In this document: piece by piece, positions 45,046 through 54,771 of the stretch
Layout: the number at the start of each line of letters is the position of its first letter
Position numbering within the stretch: position 1 is the first letter of the stretch
Source of the DNA: Christiangramia sp.
GTDB lineage: Bacteria; Bacteroidota; Bacteroidia; Flavobacteriales; Flavobacteriaceae
Direction: 5' to 3'
Assembly: GCF_029937855.1 (NCBI RefSeq)
Contig: NZ_JAPYPC010000006.1
Span: 62,001 to 126,000 of the forward strand
Length of the DNA stretch: 64,000 nt
The notes under the pieces: generated by a model
What the model was told of the DNA's origin: nothing
Databases searched by the model: none
The model's input: only the letters and a program-made list of their open reading frames with translations
Program-made: the position numbers and the translations under genes

Positions 45046-48000
45046 ATGAAAAAAAGATTAAAATCAATTTTAGTACTGTTTGCTGTTTTGATAGTGCATA
45101 TCTCATCTGCACAACAAGAAAAAACTATAACAGGAACAGTAATAGACGGAGATGGCTTACCTCTTCCTGGAGTAAACGTTCTGGTTAAAAATACAAATAG
45201 GGGGGTACAAACAGATTTTGATGGGAATTACACAATTCAAGCAGCTGAAGGGGAGGTGCTGGTCTTTTCTTTCCTCGGTCTTTCTACTGGAGAATATACA
45301 GTAGGCGATACAAGTATTATCGATGTGGTTATGGAAGCAGGAGAATCTCAATTAGATGAGGTGGTGGTTACCGCATTGGGAATTGAAAGAAAGCCAAAAG
45401 AACTTTCTTATTCTGTTTCCTCACTGGATGAAGAGGAACTAACAAATACCAAGTCAGTCAATGCAGCAACTGCCATGATAGGTAAAGTTTCAGGTTTACA
45501 AATTAATACCACAAATAATGGGGTGAATCCAAATACCAGAGTGGTATTAAGAGGGAACAGATCTCTGTTAGGTAATAATGAAGCTCTTATTGTAGTAGAT
45601 GGTTTTCCAGCTCCTAGAGGAGTTTTAGATCAAATTAACCCTAATGACATTAAAGAAATGACCATTCTTAAAGGCGCTAATGCTTCTGCTTTATATGGAT
45701 CTGATGCCGCAAATGGTGTAATTGTGATCACCACCAAAAAAGGTAATGGCAAGTTAACTGTCACTTATAATACCAACTACGAGCAACAGTCAGTAGCTTA
45801 TCTTCCTGAGTTTCAGGATGAATTTGGACCAGGAGGATTCCCAGATGGTACTTTTTACCCCCTGGAAAATGTGAACTGGGGACCACGTTTTGATGGACGA
45901 CCGGCTGCCATTAGTGAAGTTCTTTTAGATGGTTCGGTATTGGAAGCACCCTATTCACCCATTGAAAATAGGAATGAAAATTTTTTTGATACGGGCAGTA
46001 CCATAAGGCATGGTATAACCATAGGAGGAGGAGATGAAAAAGGTGATTTGCTACTTTCAGTAGATCATACTAATACAAAAGGAATTATACCTAAAGATAG
46101 ATATAATAGAACAAATTTCCGGGTAAAAGGTAGTCGTACCTATGAGAATTTAACTATAGGAGGGAATGTTTCATTTTTTAGAAGTCATAGAAATATTGTT
46201 GGAAATGGGGGGCGACAGGGAAGGCCGGTTTATTGGAATGTCCTCAATACACCCTTAAACGTTCCTCTTACTGAATTGAAAGACTGGCGTACAGGAAGGT
46301 TTACGAGAAATGAGGTCTCTTTTTTCCGCTTTTATGAAAATCCTTATTTTATTATAGACACACAAAGGTGGAAATACGATAGCAGCGAATTTATTGCTTT
46401 GGCAGATATTAATTACAAGTTCAATGAGTGGATCAACGCTACAATTAGAGTAGGACATACAGTAGATGTTAATGAATTTAAACAGGAATTTGGAGCTTAT
46501 ACGTATGCATTTAGACTACCTGATGCATATGCTAATGGTATTCCAGAATATGGCGCTAGTACAGCAGATAACTTGAATACATCCTCTAGAACAAATAGCG
46601 ATTTTCTTTTAAATTTTAACCGTGAAATTGCTGATAATTTTTCTGCTAATCTTACTTTAGGACATAATTTGAGGATTCAAAGTTTTAGAAGGGTAAATGT
46701 AAGTGGGCAAGATTTAATTATCCCAGATTTCTATAATGTTTCTACAAGAACTGGAAACTTAGAAGGAGGTGAATTCAGTTCACAATATAGAAAGATGGGT
46801 GTCTATGGTGATCTCACATTAGGTTATAGCGACTTTTTATTTTTAAACGCAACAGCTCGAAATGATTGGTCTTCTACCTTATCTCAGGAGAATAGGTCTT
46901 TTTTCTATCCTGGCGTCGGGATTTCGTTTATACCTACCGAGGCTTTTCCTCAATTAATAGGGGATCAGGGAATCAGTTATTTAAAATTTAGTGCCAATAT
47001 AACTAAAACGGGAAATGATCCTGGTGTTTACCAAAACGCGAGTACTTTTTTTGCTCCTCAAGAATCTTTTGCCGGCAATCCAGGCACGGGATTTTTTCCA
47101 TATGGATCCACTCCTGGTCTTTCACAATCGGGAATAGATAGAGACCCTGATTTAAGCCCTGAATTTACTACTTCCAAGGAGGCAGGTATAGAATTTGGTT
47201 TCTTTAAGAACAGATTTACCGGGAATGTAACTGTTTACCAAACCAATTCTACGGACCAAATAATACCTGTAAATATATCCCTTGCTTCAGGAGCTTCGAG
47301 TCGTATTATTAATATTGGTGAAGTGGAAAATAGAGGGTTGGAAGTTGATTTTAATGCCCGCATACTTCAAACCGATGATTTTTCTTGGAAAATAGGAGGT
47401 AATTATTCTGGTTTCAAATCAGAGGTAAAGTCATTGGCTGAAGGTGTGGATCAACTGTCTATTGGGGGAATTGCTACGGCAGAAATAGTGGCCAGGGTAG
47501 GAGAACCTTTTCCTTTACTAAGTACTACCGCTTACGAAAGGGATGATGAGGGAAGGGTAGTTGTTGGAGCAAATGGAAATCCAATCCAAGCCGGTGGCAA
47601 TGAAATAATGGGTAAAACTGTGCCAGATTATGTAGTAGGTGTAAATACAAATATCACTTTTAAAAATTTCAATTTATATGCCGTGGCAGATTATAGGACC
47701 GGCCATGTATTTTATAATAACCTTGTAAATGCATTGCGATTTACAGGATTGGCTCAGCATAGTGCCAGCTCCAATAGGCAACCATTTGTATTTCCAAACT
47801 CTTCCTATGCGGATGGAAATGGCGGATTTGTGGAAAACACCAATAGGCCAACCACCAGTGGGGGTTTTAATTTCTTTAACGGTACTTATGGTTCCATTAA
47901 CGAGAATTATGTTACAGATGCGACCGTTTTAAAATTAAGGGAAGTTTTATTATCTTATAACTTTGGTGGAGACCTTTTAAATACTTTAAACCTTCAAACC

Positions 48001-48174
48001 TTCTCTTTAGGTTTGTATGGTAGAAACCTCCTCACTATCAGGCCAGCAGAAAATGTTTATACCGATCCTGAATTTAACCGTGATACTAGTAATGCAAATG
48101 AAATTGGTTTTGGCACACAAACGCAATCACCGCCAACAAGACAGTATGGAATTACCCTAACGGCAAAATTTTAA
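45046..48174 (+). CDS. SusC/RagA-type TonB-dependent outer-membrane importer
   Basis: A 1,042-residue protein with signal peptide (ILVLFAVLIVHISSAQQ), a carboxypeptidase-regulatory-like domain (about 27-105: GTVIDGDGLPLPGVNVLVKN), a TonB plug (about 110-235: LDEVVVTALG, VVLRGNRSLLGNNEALIVVDG, SALYGSDAANGVIVITTKKG) and a beta barrel ending in ITLTAKF. It imports substrates too large for porins together with its SusD lid. Neighbours indicate peptides rather than glycans: no glycoside hydrolase is present, but there are peptidases and amino-acid catabolic genes. The T-rich upstream region carries a candidate operator. Confidence 0.93.
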   Translation: MKKRLKSILVLFAVLIVHISSAQQEKTITGTVIDGDGLPLPGVNVLVKNTNRGVQTDFDGNYTIQAAEGEVLVFSFLGLSTGEYTVGDTSIIDVVMEAGESQLDEVVVTALGIERKPKELSYSVSSLDEEELTNTKSVNAATAMIGKVSGLQINTTNNGVNPNTRVVLRGNRSLLGNNEALIVVDGFPAPRGVLDQINPNDIKEMTILKGANASALYGSDAANGVIVITTKKGNGKLTVTYNTNYEQQSVAYLPEFQDEFGPGGFPDGTFYPLENVNWGPRFDGRPAAISEVLLDGSVLEAPYSPIENRNENFFDTGSTIRHGITIGGGDEKGDLLLSVDHTNTKGIIPKDRYNRTNFRVKGSRTYENLTIGGNVSFFRSHRNIVGNGGRQGRPVYWNVLNTPLNVPLTELKDWRTGRFTRNEVSFFRFYENPYFIIDTQRWKYDSSEFIALADINYKFNEWINATIRVGHTVDVNEFKQEFGAYTYAFRLPDAYANGIPEYGASTADNLNTSSRTNSDFLLNFNREIADNFSANLTLGHNLRIQSFRRVNVSGQDLIIPDFYNVSTRTGNLEGGEFSSQYRKMGVYGDLTLGYSDFLFLNATARNDWSSTLSQENRSFFYPGVGISFIPTEAFPQLIGDQGISYLKFSANITKTGNDPGVYQNASTFFAPQESFAGNPGTGFFPYGSTPGLSQSGIDRDPDLSPEFTTSKEAGIEFGFFKNRFTGNVTVYQTNSTDQIIPVNISLASGASSRIINIGEVENRGLEVDFNARILQTDDFSWKIGGNYSGFKSEVKSLAEGVDQLSIGGIATAEIVARVGEPFPLLSTTAYERDDEGRVVVGANGNPIQAGGNEIMGKTVPDYVVGVNTNITFKNFNLYAVADYRTGHVFYNNLVNALRFTGLAQHSASSNRQPFVFPNSSYADGNGGFVENTNRPTTSGGFNFFNGTYGSINENYVTDATVLKLREVLLSYNFGGDLLNTLNLQTFSLGLYGRNLLTIRPAENVYTDPEFNRDTSNANEIGFGTQTQSPPTRQYGITLTAKF

Positions 48175-48185
48175 AAATTTAAATT

Positions 48186-49685
48186 ATGAAGGCAAAACTT
48201 ATAAAATCAACTTTAATGATTCTGTTTTTGCTGCTTATTGGCTGCAGCACTGATAGTTTTCTGGACGTTAATGACAATCCTAATGATCCACCAATTTCTA
48301 CGCCACAACTTGCCTTACCCGTGGCCCAGCAAAGCTTTGCCTCATTAAATGCAACCTGGATGACCTATTTGGGGCAGTGGTTTGTATACAACTGGGCTTC
48401 ACCATCAGACTGGTCAGCAAATGGGGATTTGAAAAGATACAACATAGACAATACATTTTTCAGTGTTATTTTTGAGCAATCCTATGGTCCCATTTTTAGG
48501 AATCTTACCTATGCCGAAAATTATGAAGACCCTAGTGGGGCAGTAGATTATAGTGCTTATGATGTAATTTCTGAAACAATAAAAGGTTTTCAGTATCAGT
48601 ACCTAGTAGATTTGTATGGGGATATTCCCTTTACCGAGGCTAATTTCAGAGGGGAAAATCCTACTCCTGCCTATGATGATGCTGAATTTGTTTATAAAAG
48701 CGTTATTGATTCTTTAACTTCTGCTGCAACACTTTCGCTTGACCTTCCTGAAAATGTGGAGAATCCAGGTTCCCAAGATATTATTTTTGGAGGGGATATG
48801 ACTAGGTGGGCACGATTTGCCAATACTATTAAACTCCGTATGTTGGTGCGGTTAAGTAATACCAACCAGGATCAATACATTCAAAATCAAATAGCTTCCA
48901 TAAATGCCAATAGCGCAGGATATATTCAGGCAGATGTAAACGCTAATCCGGGTTATTCTGATAATTCAGGACAGCAAAATCCTTTTTATGGATTTGTAGG
49001 AGCGGGTCCCTCCAACACCCAAATTAGTCGGGAAGATTATACAGTGGCTACAGATTTTGCAATTGATTATTTAAAAGAAACCAATGACCCGCGTTTAAGC
49101 AGAATATATGCGCCAGCAGCCAGTACGGGTGAGTTTAAGGGCGTTCCTCAGGCAACATCTTTAACACTTCAGGGCAATAGGGCTGATGAGGTATCTAAAA
49201 TAGGTCCTGGTTTGGTCAAGAGTTCTGAACAGGATCAACCTATCATGCTACTTGCCGAAGCTTTGTTTTTACAAGCTGAAGCTATGGTAAGAGGCTATAT
49301 TCCAGGTGGCGATAGTGGAGCACAGGAATTATATGAAATGGGCATAGAAGCTTCTTTTGAATTTTTAGGTGTTGAGGGTGGAGCTGAAGCTGCAGCTGAA
49401 TATTATAATCAAAATATTGAAAATGTAGGATGGGCTGCCTCACCTAATAAAATAGAAGCAATCATCACCCAAAAATATGTTGCTTTAAACGGTACTTCTT
49501 CTATTGAAGCCTGGATTGAACTTACCCGAACTGGTTATCCTGAAGGGGTTCCGGTTGCCCGGGAATCTGGCGGTGTTCGCCCGGTAAGGTTGTTGTACCC
49601 AGCTTCAGAAGTTTCAAGAAATGCTAATAATGTACCGGAGCAAACAGCTCAGGATGTGTTTACTAACCCACCATTTTGGAAATAA
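48186..49685 (+). CDS. SusD/RagB-type surface lipoprotein
   Basis: A 499-residue protein with a lipoprotein signal (ILFLLLIGCSTDSF, lipid Cys about residue 20) and the helical SusD-like_2 fold: QYQYLVDLYGDIPFTEA, then MTRWARFANTIKLRMLVRLS and a C-terminal region with QPIMLLAEALFLQAEAMVRG and WIELTRTGYPEG. It caps the SusC barrel and binds the substrate. It starts 11 bases after SusC, so the pair is translated together. Confidence 0.92.
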   Translation: MKAKLIKSTLMILFLLLIGCSTDSFLDVNDNPNDPPISTPQLALPVAQQSFASLNATWMTYLGQWFVYNWASPSDWSANGDLKRYNIDNTFFSVIFEQSYGPIFRNLTYAENYEDPSGAVDYSAYDVISETIKGFQYQYLVDLYGDIPFTEANFRGENPTPAYDDAEFVYKSVIDSLTSAATLSLDLPENVENPGSQDIIFGGDMTRWARFANTIKLRMLVRLSNTNQDQYIQNQIASINANSAGYIQADVNANPGYSDNSGQQNPFYGFVGAGPSNTQISREDYTVATDFAIDYLKETNDPRLSRIYAPAASTGEFKGVPQATSLTLQGNRADEVSKIGPGLVKSSEQDQPIMLLAEALFLQAEAMVRGYIPGGDSGAQELYEMGIEASFEFLGVEGGAEAAAEYYNQNIENVGWAASPNKIEAIITQKYVALNGTSSIEAWIELTRTGYPEGVPVARESGGVRPVRLLYPASEVSRNANNVPEQTAQDVFTNPPFWK

Positions 49686-49698
49686 AAATTTATAAAAA

Positions 49699-50229
49699 AT
49701 GAAAAATATATTTAATTTAAAACTTATCCCTTTCCTTATATTTGGTAGTTTATTTTTTAGCGCTTGCTTGGTAGATGATGATATTGTTAGGGATTATGGT
49801 AATGGGCCTAACCTTGTTGGTTTTCAAAGCACATCAACTACTCTTACTGTTGAGGTTGGCAGCGCTGAATCTTCTCTGGGAATCCCGCTTAGACTAATAG
49901 GCCCTTCTGTTTTTGAGCAAAATGAGGATGTAACTGTTGAAATTTCGGTTGGCCCTGGTTCAACTGCAGAGGAAGGGGTGCATTATCGTCTTGATTCTAA
50001 TACGGTTCAGTTTGATGTTCCAGGTGGGATAGATGTAGTTACAGGTGAGTTGCCAATTACTATTTTAACGGAGGGGATCAATGGACCTTTAGAAAACAAT
50101 CCTGTACTTAATCTTACAATTACATCAGTATCTTCAGAAGCTGATGTTGTAATTAACGAAAAAACAACTACTACTACGGTCACAATAGAATATATAAATC
50201 CTGAAGAGGAAACTGAGAGCTCTAATTGA
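49699..50229 (+). CDS. surface lipoprotein with Ig/Calx-beta-like fold
   Basis: A 176-residue protein with a lipoprotein signal (LIFGSLFFSACLVDDD, lipid Cys about residue 23) and a beta-sandwich pattern: TTLTVEVGSAESSLGIPLRL, EDVTVEISVGPGSTAEEGVHY, LNLTITSVSSEADVVI. It resembles the DUF4843/Calx-beta-like accessory lipoproteins that often follow SusCD pairs and probably binds ligand at the surface. It ends the importer operon: a terminator overlaps its stop codon. Confidence 0.75.
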   Translation: MKNIFNLKLIPFLIFGSLFFSACLVDDDIVRDYGNGPNLVGFQSTSTTLTVEVGSAESSLGIPLRLIGPSVFEQNEDVTVEISVGPGSTAEEGVHYRLDSNTVQFDVPGGIDVVTGELPITILTEGINGPLENNPVLNLTITSVSSEADVVINEKTTTTTVTIEYINPEEETESSN

Positions 50230-50262
50230 ATGAAATAGCATTCAAAACTGGGAGCTTTTTTT
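50218..50262 (+). terminator. rho-independent terminator of the SusCD operon
   Basis: AGCTC (50218-50222) pairs with GAGCT (50252-50256). Inside it TTGAATG (50226-50232) pairs with CATTCAA (50239-50245), and seven T residues follow. The stem includes the stop codon of the third gene. Confidence 0.75.
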
Positions 50263-50491
50263 AGTTATATATGTCGAAGCGGTTTGGTAGGTTGAATTAC
50301 GCCAGCTATTTAAACTATTTCCAATATCTTCCAAACCGCCTTGGCATTAGTAAACTGAAGGGGTGGGACAGGTATTTCCAGAGGCTCTAAATTTAAATAT
50401 TTTTTTTATTAGTCATGTTGCACAACCTAATAATACATAATATCAACTTTAGAATTGATTGCTAAATTCGGAAATTATCTCTAAGGAATAA
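50263..50491. other. gap with an imperfect long stem before the IS
   Basis: AAGCGGTTTGG (50277-50287) faces CCAAACCGCCTT (50331-50342), a long stem with one bulge and a 43-base loop. The rest is AT-rich without a gene. It might be a second terminator or the scar of an older insertion. Confidence 0.4.
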
Positions 50492-51494
50492 TTCTGAAAT
50501 TGAATATCCGCAAACACTCATAATATAAATATTTACTGTAAATTTCCTGAAAAATTACTGCTATGAATCTATTTACTTTTACAGCAAATTTTGATAGTGA
50601 AGAGTCCTGCCGTATTCATTTTAAAGAGCAGCGGGATAAAATCGGGATTGTCTGCAAGTGCGGAGGCCAGGAACACTTTTGGATAAAAAGCAGGTGGAGC
50701 TATGAGTGCAAACAATGCAGGAGCAGGATCTCCCTTCGCAGTGGGACGATCATGCAAAGTTCAAAACTTTCTTTTTTGACCTGGTACAAAACCATGTTTT
50801 TGATGAGCGCCACTAAAAAAGGATTTTCCAGTAAAGAGATCCAGACCCAGCTAGGCTTGAAAAGATATGAACCGGTCTGGGCGATGGTGCACAAAATACG
50901 AAAAGCGATGGGCAACAGGGATGCCCGCTATACTTTAGAAGGAATGGTTGAGATGGATGAAGGTTATTTCACAGTGGAATCATCTGAAGTAGAACAGGAT
51001 AAAGGCCTGCGTGGGCGGGGAGCTGCCGGAAAACAAAATGTGGCCATCATGGCAGAATCCACTCCTTTGGAAGATATAAAGACCGGGAAAAAATCAAGAC
51101 AGGCCGGCTACTTTAAGGCAAAGGTTCTCACCAGCCATGCGGCAGAGGAAATTAATAAAACGGTACGTGAATCTATTGATGAAAAGAGTATCGTATTTAC
51201 CGACAAAAGCACCTCCTATGTGGATATAGCTGATTATGTGGAACTTCATATAACTGAAAAATCCAACAAGGATACTACCAAAGAAACATTAAAATGGGTG
51301 CACCTTGCCATCAGCAATGCAAAGAGAAACCTGCTAGGGAACTACCACAAAATCAAGGGAAAATATTTACAACTATACCTAAATGAATTTGTCTATAAAT
51401 TGAACCGTAGGTATTTTGGAGAACGCCTCTTTGACCGGCTCATAATTGCTAATATTACAGGATTATGACTTTAAACGGATATTCAAATTCTGAA
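50492..51494 (+). mobile_element. IS1595-family insertion sequence
   Basis: TTCTGAAATTGAATATCCG (50492-50510) and the reverse complement of 51476-51494 (TTCAGAATTTGAATATCCG) match at 17 of 19 bases and enclose one transposase gene. About 1.0 kb is a normal size for this family. I could not find the expected 8-bp target duplication, so the exact outer ends may be off by a few bases or the flanks may have changed. Confidence 0.75.
50563..51468 (+). CDS. IS1595-family transposase
   Basis: A 301-residue transposase with an N-terminal zinc ribbon (CKCGGQEHFWIKSRWSYECK plus QCRSR, four cysteines in two CxxC-like pairs), a helical DNA-binding part (SFLTWYKTMFLMSATKKGFS) and an ISXO2-like DDE domain: MVEMDEGYFTVE (first D), IVFTDKSTSYVDIA (second D) and a C-terminal WVHLAISNAKRNLLGNYHKI region (N-type third residue, then H). 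Full length, so probably functional. It lies between the importer operon and the catabolic operon. Confidence 0.93.
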   Translation: MNLFTFTANFDSEESCRIHFKEQRDKIGIVCKCGGQEHFWIKSRWSYECKQCRSRISLRSGTIMQSSKLSFLTWYKTMFLMSATKKGFSSKEIQTQLGLKRYEPVWAMVHKIRKAMGNRDARYTLEGMVEMDEGYFTVESSEVEQDKGLRGRGAAGKQNVAIMAESTPLEDIKTGKKSRQAGYFKAKVLTSHAAEEINKTVRESIDEKSIVFTDKSTSYVDIADYVELHITEKSNKDTTKETLKWVHLAISNAKRNLLGNYHKIKGKYLQLYLNEFVYKLNRRYFGERLFDRLIIANITGL

Positions 51495-51915
51495 ATAAAT
51501 ATGTGTATGGAAAAAACGCAATCAATTGCTTTCTATCAAGTTAATTTACACGGTTTATCATTTTGCGTTTTTATCTTAAAAATTAGGTTAATAGATTATG
51601 AACCCTAAGATGAATCAAAAAATTGTCACTAATATTTTGTTCTATTTGAATTAAATAGAGTTGGACTTTTGATTACTTCCCAAAGTCTTTAAAGATTAAA
51701 ATAACCTTTCCAATAACTATAAAGTTTGTACTGATACGGTATTAAATTTATTATATGGAATAACTTTTCATGGAATATTAAAATAAAAAATAATTTTTGC
51801 ATTTATGTGACTAATAAAATAATATTTGTTTTTTTTGTATATTATTTTGCAAAATATATTGTTTTAAATACATTTATAAAAAAATTTACATAATTTACTA
51901 TAAAAGATTGAAAGT
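51495..51915. promoter_or_regulatory. upstream region of the catabolic operon
   Basis: A 421-base AT-rich gap. AAAAACGCAA (51512-51521) is the exact reverse complement of 51563-51572, with a 41-base loop. TATTTTGCAAAATA (51843-51856) is a perfect 14-base palindrome 60 bases before the dehydrogenase start, close to the spacing of the similar palindrome upstream of susC (59 bases). This suggests shared regulation of the two operons, possibly by the Lrp-type protein at 44381-44851. Confidence 0.5.
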
Positions 51916-53385
51916 ATGGGGAATCAAAATTTTAAATATCCAGAAATACAAAATTTTCTAAATGGCGCATTTGAAAATGGCGCTTTAGAAACTATGGAGG
52001 TTCGCTCCCCTTTAAATGGTAATCTTCTTTCCTCTGTACCTTTGTCAAACAGAAAAGTTCTTGATGAGGCTGTGGAATTCGCAGAAAAAGCATTTCCAGG
52101 GTGGAGGGACACGCCAATTAAAGAAAGATCGCAAATATTTTATAAATATCGCTCCTTACTGCAAGAGAATCTGGAAGAATTGACGGCTCTGGTTCGGGAG
52201 GAGAATGGAAAAACTTATGGTGAGGCCAAAGCTGAAATTGAAAAAAGCATGGAATTAACTGAATTTGCCTGTTCCATACCACAATTAATAGGTGATGAGA
52301 TTTTGGAAGTTAGCCGGGGTGTGGAATGCAGGGTAGAAAGAAGACCACTTGGAGTGGTTGCCAGTATTGTACCTTTCAATTTTCCCAGTATGGTACCGCA
52401 CTGGACCATCCCAAATGCATTGATGCTAGGTAATACAATGATTGTAAAACCTTCAGAAAAAGTGCCATTAAGCCTTGTTAGAGTAGCTGAATTGCTAAAG
52501 GAATCCGGCTTACCCGATGGTGTGTTTAACATTGTAAACGGGGACAGGGAAATTGTAGAGGCAATTTGTGATCATCCGGCAATTAAAGCCGTGTCTTTTG
52601 TGGGTTCTACAAATGTGGCCAAACTGGTTTATAAGAGGGCCACTTCAAATCTGAAAAGGGCACTGGCTTTGGGGGGAGCAAAGAATCATCTTGTAGTACT
52701 TCCTGATGCCCAAATTGATATGACAGCTAATAATGTGATTGCCTCCGTTACAGGTTGTGCGGGACAAAGATGTATGGCGGCTGCGGCCATGCTGGCGGTA
52801 GGCGAGACTGATCCTGTTATTGAAAAGATATGTGAAGCTGCAAGGAAACTGGTGCCGGGAGAAAATTTAGGCGCTGTTATTAGCAAGGAAGCGAAAGAGC
52901 GTATCGAGCGCTATATAACTGAATCAGAAGAACAAGGTGCAAAAATATTAGTAGATGGCCGCAATGCTAAAGTGGAAGGAGCCGAAGGGGGATATTATGT
53001 AGGCGCCACAGTAATTGATTATGTTACCCCAGATATGGCTATTGCAAAAGAGGAAGTTTTTGGACCGGTTTTATCTATAATCCGTACTAAAGATGTTTCG
53101 GAAGCCATGGCCATCGAAAATGCCAATCCTTATGGAAATGCCGCCGCTGTTTTCACGCAGAGTGGTGGAGCAGCACGCCAGGTAATAGAGAAAGCCTCAG
53201 CAGGAATGGTCGGGGTAAATATCGGAGTACCAGTGCCCAGGGAGCCGTTTTCTTTTGGGGGGTGGAATGACTCAAAATTCGGTGCCCTGGATATAACCGG
53301 AAAGAGTTCCATAGAATTCTGGACGCAGCTCAAAAAAGTGACCACTAAATGGAATGCTGAAGCCGGTATAAACTGGATGAGCTAA
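51916..53385 (+). CDS. mmsA: CoA-acylating (methyl)malonate-semialdehyde dehydrogenase
   Basis: A 489-residue ALDH-superfamily enzyme of the CoA-acylating MmsA/IolA branch. Evidence is PFNFPSMVPHWTIPNALMLG and NTMIVKPSEKVPLS in the cofactor domain, the branch-typical catalytic loop GCAGQRCMAAA with C286, and the EVFGPVLSI and GMVGVNIGVPVPREPFSF segments. It turns malonate semialdehyde or methylmalonate semialdehyde, NAD+ and CoA into acetyl- or propionyl-CoA with loss of CO2. The adjacent omega-aminotransferase would provide malonate semialdehyde from beta-alanine. First gene of the catabolic run; cytosolic. Confidence 0.88.
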   Translation: MGNQNFKYPEIQNFLNGAFENGALETMEVRSPLNGNLLSSVPLSNRKVLDEAVEFAEKAFPGWRDTPIKERSQIFYKYRSLLQENLEELTALVREENGKTYGEAKAEIEKSMELTEFACSIPQLIGDEILEVSRGVECRVERRPLGVVASIVPFNFPSMVPHWTIPNALMLGNTMIVKPSEKVPLSLVRVAELLKESGLPDGVFNIVNGDREIVEAICDHPAIKAVSFVGSTNVAKLVYKRATSNLKRALALGGAKNHLVVLPDAQIDMTANNVIASVTGCAGQRCMAAAAMLAVGETDPVIEKICEAARKLVPGENLGAVISKEAKERIERYITESEEQGAKILVDGRNAKVEGAEGGYYVGATVIDYVTPDMAIAKEEVFGPVLSIIRTKDVSEAMAIENANPYGNAAAVFTQSGGAARQVIEKASAGMVGVNIGVPVPREPFSFGGWNDSKFGALDITGKSSIEFWTQLKKVTTKWNAEAGINWMS

Positions 53386-53419
53386 TTTTTCTGAAATATA
53401 AAACTTAATCTCGCTAATC

Positions 53420-54754
53420 ATGTCATTATTACAGGCCGATCAACAAACTATATTGGATAATAATTTAAATCATACACTATTTTCCTGGTCCAAACAAAAA
53501 GGAATTTCCCCTTTATTGATTGAAAAAGCAAAAGGGGTTTATCTTCACACTTACGACGGAAAGAAAATTATCGATTTTTCTTCCGGACTTATGAATGTCA
53601 ATATTGGGCATGGGCATCAACGGGTTACTCGGGCAGTGGTAGACCAAATGGAAAAAGTAAGTTATGTAACCCCGGCCTGTGCCACTGAAGTACGTGGCGA
53701 ATTGGGAAAAAAGCTGGCTGAAATATGCCCCGGTGATCTCAATAAGGCTTTTTTTACCGTATGTGGCGCCACGGCTATTGAAAATGCCATTAAACTGGCG
53801 CGGTTATATACTGGCCGGCACAAAATATTGACGCGTTATCGCTCCTATCATGGATCTACTATGGGAGCCATGAGCGCAGGGGGTGATCCCAGAAAGCATA
53901 AAGTGGATGTTCACCAGGGGACTAATTTTGTTCATTTTGAAATTCCTTATGAATACAGGTCATCAGGAAAAAACTGGGAAAAAGAATGCGAGGAACAATT
54001 GGAACGAATTATTGCTTACGAAGGCCATGATAATATAGCGGCCATTATGATGGAAGGGGAATCAGGTTCTTCGGGATGCCTTAAACTTCCTCCCGGTTAT
54101 TGGAAAAAGCTCAGGGAAATCTGTGATAAATACGGAATATTACTTATTGCTGATGAGGTTATGAGTGGATTTGGACGCACCGGGAAGTGGTTCGGTGTAG
54201 ATAATTACGAAGTGGTCCCGGATCTTATGGCAATGGCCAAAGGGCTCACGAGTGGGTATTTGCCATTAGGGTGCTTAATGGTCAGCGATAAAATCGCTGC
54301 AAAATTTGACGAAGAAACCCTAGCTCTCGGCCTTACTTATTCTGCCCATGCTACTGCCTGTGCCGCAGCCTTGGAAGTAATTAAGATTTATGAGGATGAA
54401 AATCTACTGGAAAATGCCAGGGATATGGGACGGTATATTGAATCGGAAATTAAAAAATTGAAAGAAAAGCATCCTTCTATAGGTGATTTTCGCAATACGG
54501 GATTATTGGGATGCCTCGAACTTGTAAAAAATCGGAATACCAGAGAACCAATGGCTCCTTTTAATGCCAAACCAGAAGAGATGGAGGTTATCAACAAGGT
54601 GGCTGCCAAAATTAAGGAATTAGGTATGTACACCTTCGTTAGGTGGGGCTATATTTTTGTAGCGCCGCCCCTTTGCATCAACAAGGAAGAAATAGATGAA
54701 GGGCTGGCCATAATTTCTGAAGCATTAAAAATTGCAGATGCTTCTACAGTTTAA
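53420..54754 (+). CDS. class III (omega) aminotransferase
   Basis: A 444-residue PLP enzyme of fold type I, class III. It contains YLHTYDGKKIIDFSSGLMNV, then RYRSYHGSTMGAMSAGGDPR, IADEVMSGFGRTGKWF (D of the PLP-pyridine contact) and the Schiff-base lysine K274 in MAKGLTSGYLPLG. This class includes beta-alanine:pyruvate, 4-aminobutyrate and taurine aminotransferases. The pairing with an MmsA-type dehydrogenase, 34 bases upstream, points to omega-amino acids such as beta-alanine or beta-aminoisobutyrate as substrate. The exact substrate is inferred from context. Confidence 0.87.
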   Translation: MSLLQADQQTILDNNLNHTLFSWSKQKGISPLLIEKAKGVYLHTYDGKKIIDFSSGLMNVNIGHGHQRVTRAVVDQMEKVSYVTPACATEVRGELGKKLAEICPGDLNKAFFTVCGATAIENAIKLARLYTGRHKILTRYRSYHGSTMGAMSAGGDPRKHKVDVHQGTNFVHFEIPYEYRSSGKNWEKECEEQLERIIAYEGHDNIAAIMMEGESGSSGCLKLPPGYWKKLREICDKYGILLIADEVMSGFGRTGKWFGVDNYEVVPDLMAMAKGLTSGYLPLGCLMVSDKIAAKFDEETLALGLTYSAHATACAAALEVIKIYEDENLLENARDMGRYIESEIKKLKEKHPSIGDFRNTGLLGCLELVKNRNTREPMAPFNAKPEEMEVINKVAAKIKELGMYTFVRWGYIFVAPPLCINKEEIDEGLAIISEALKIADASTV

Positions 54755-54771
54755 ATTTTAAATAATTCAAC

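Noticed and set aside
50277-50342. Outer end of the IS1595 element
   Set aside because: The stem here does not match the sequence after 51476, whereas 50492-50510 does, so it was not used as the IS boundary.
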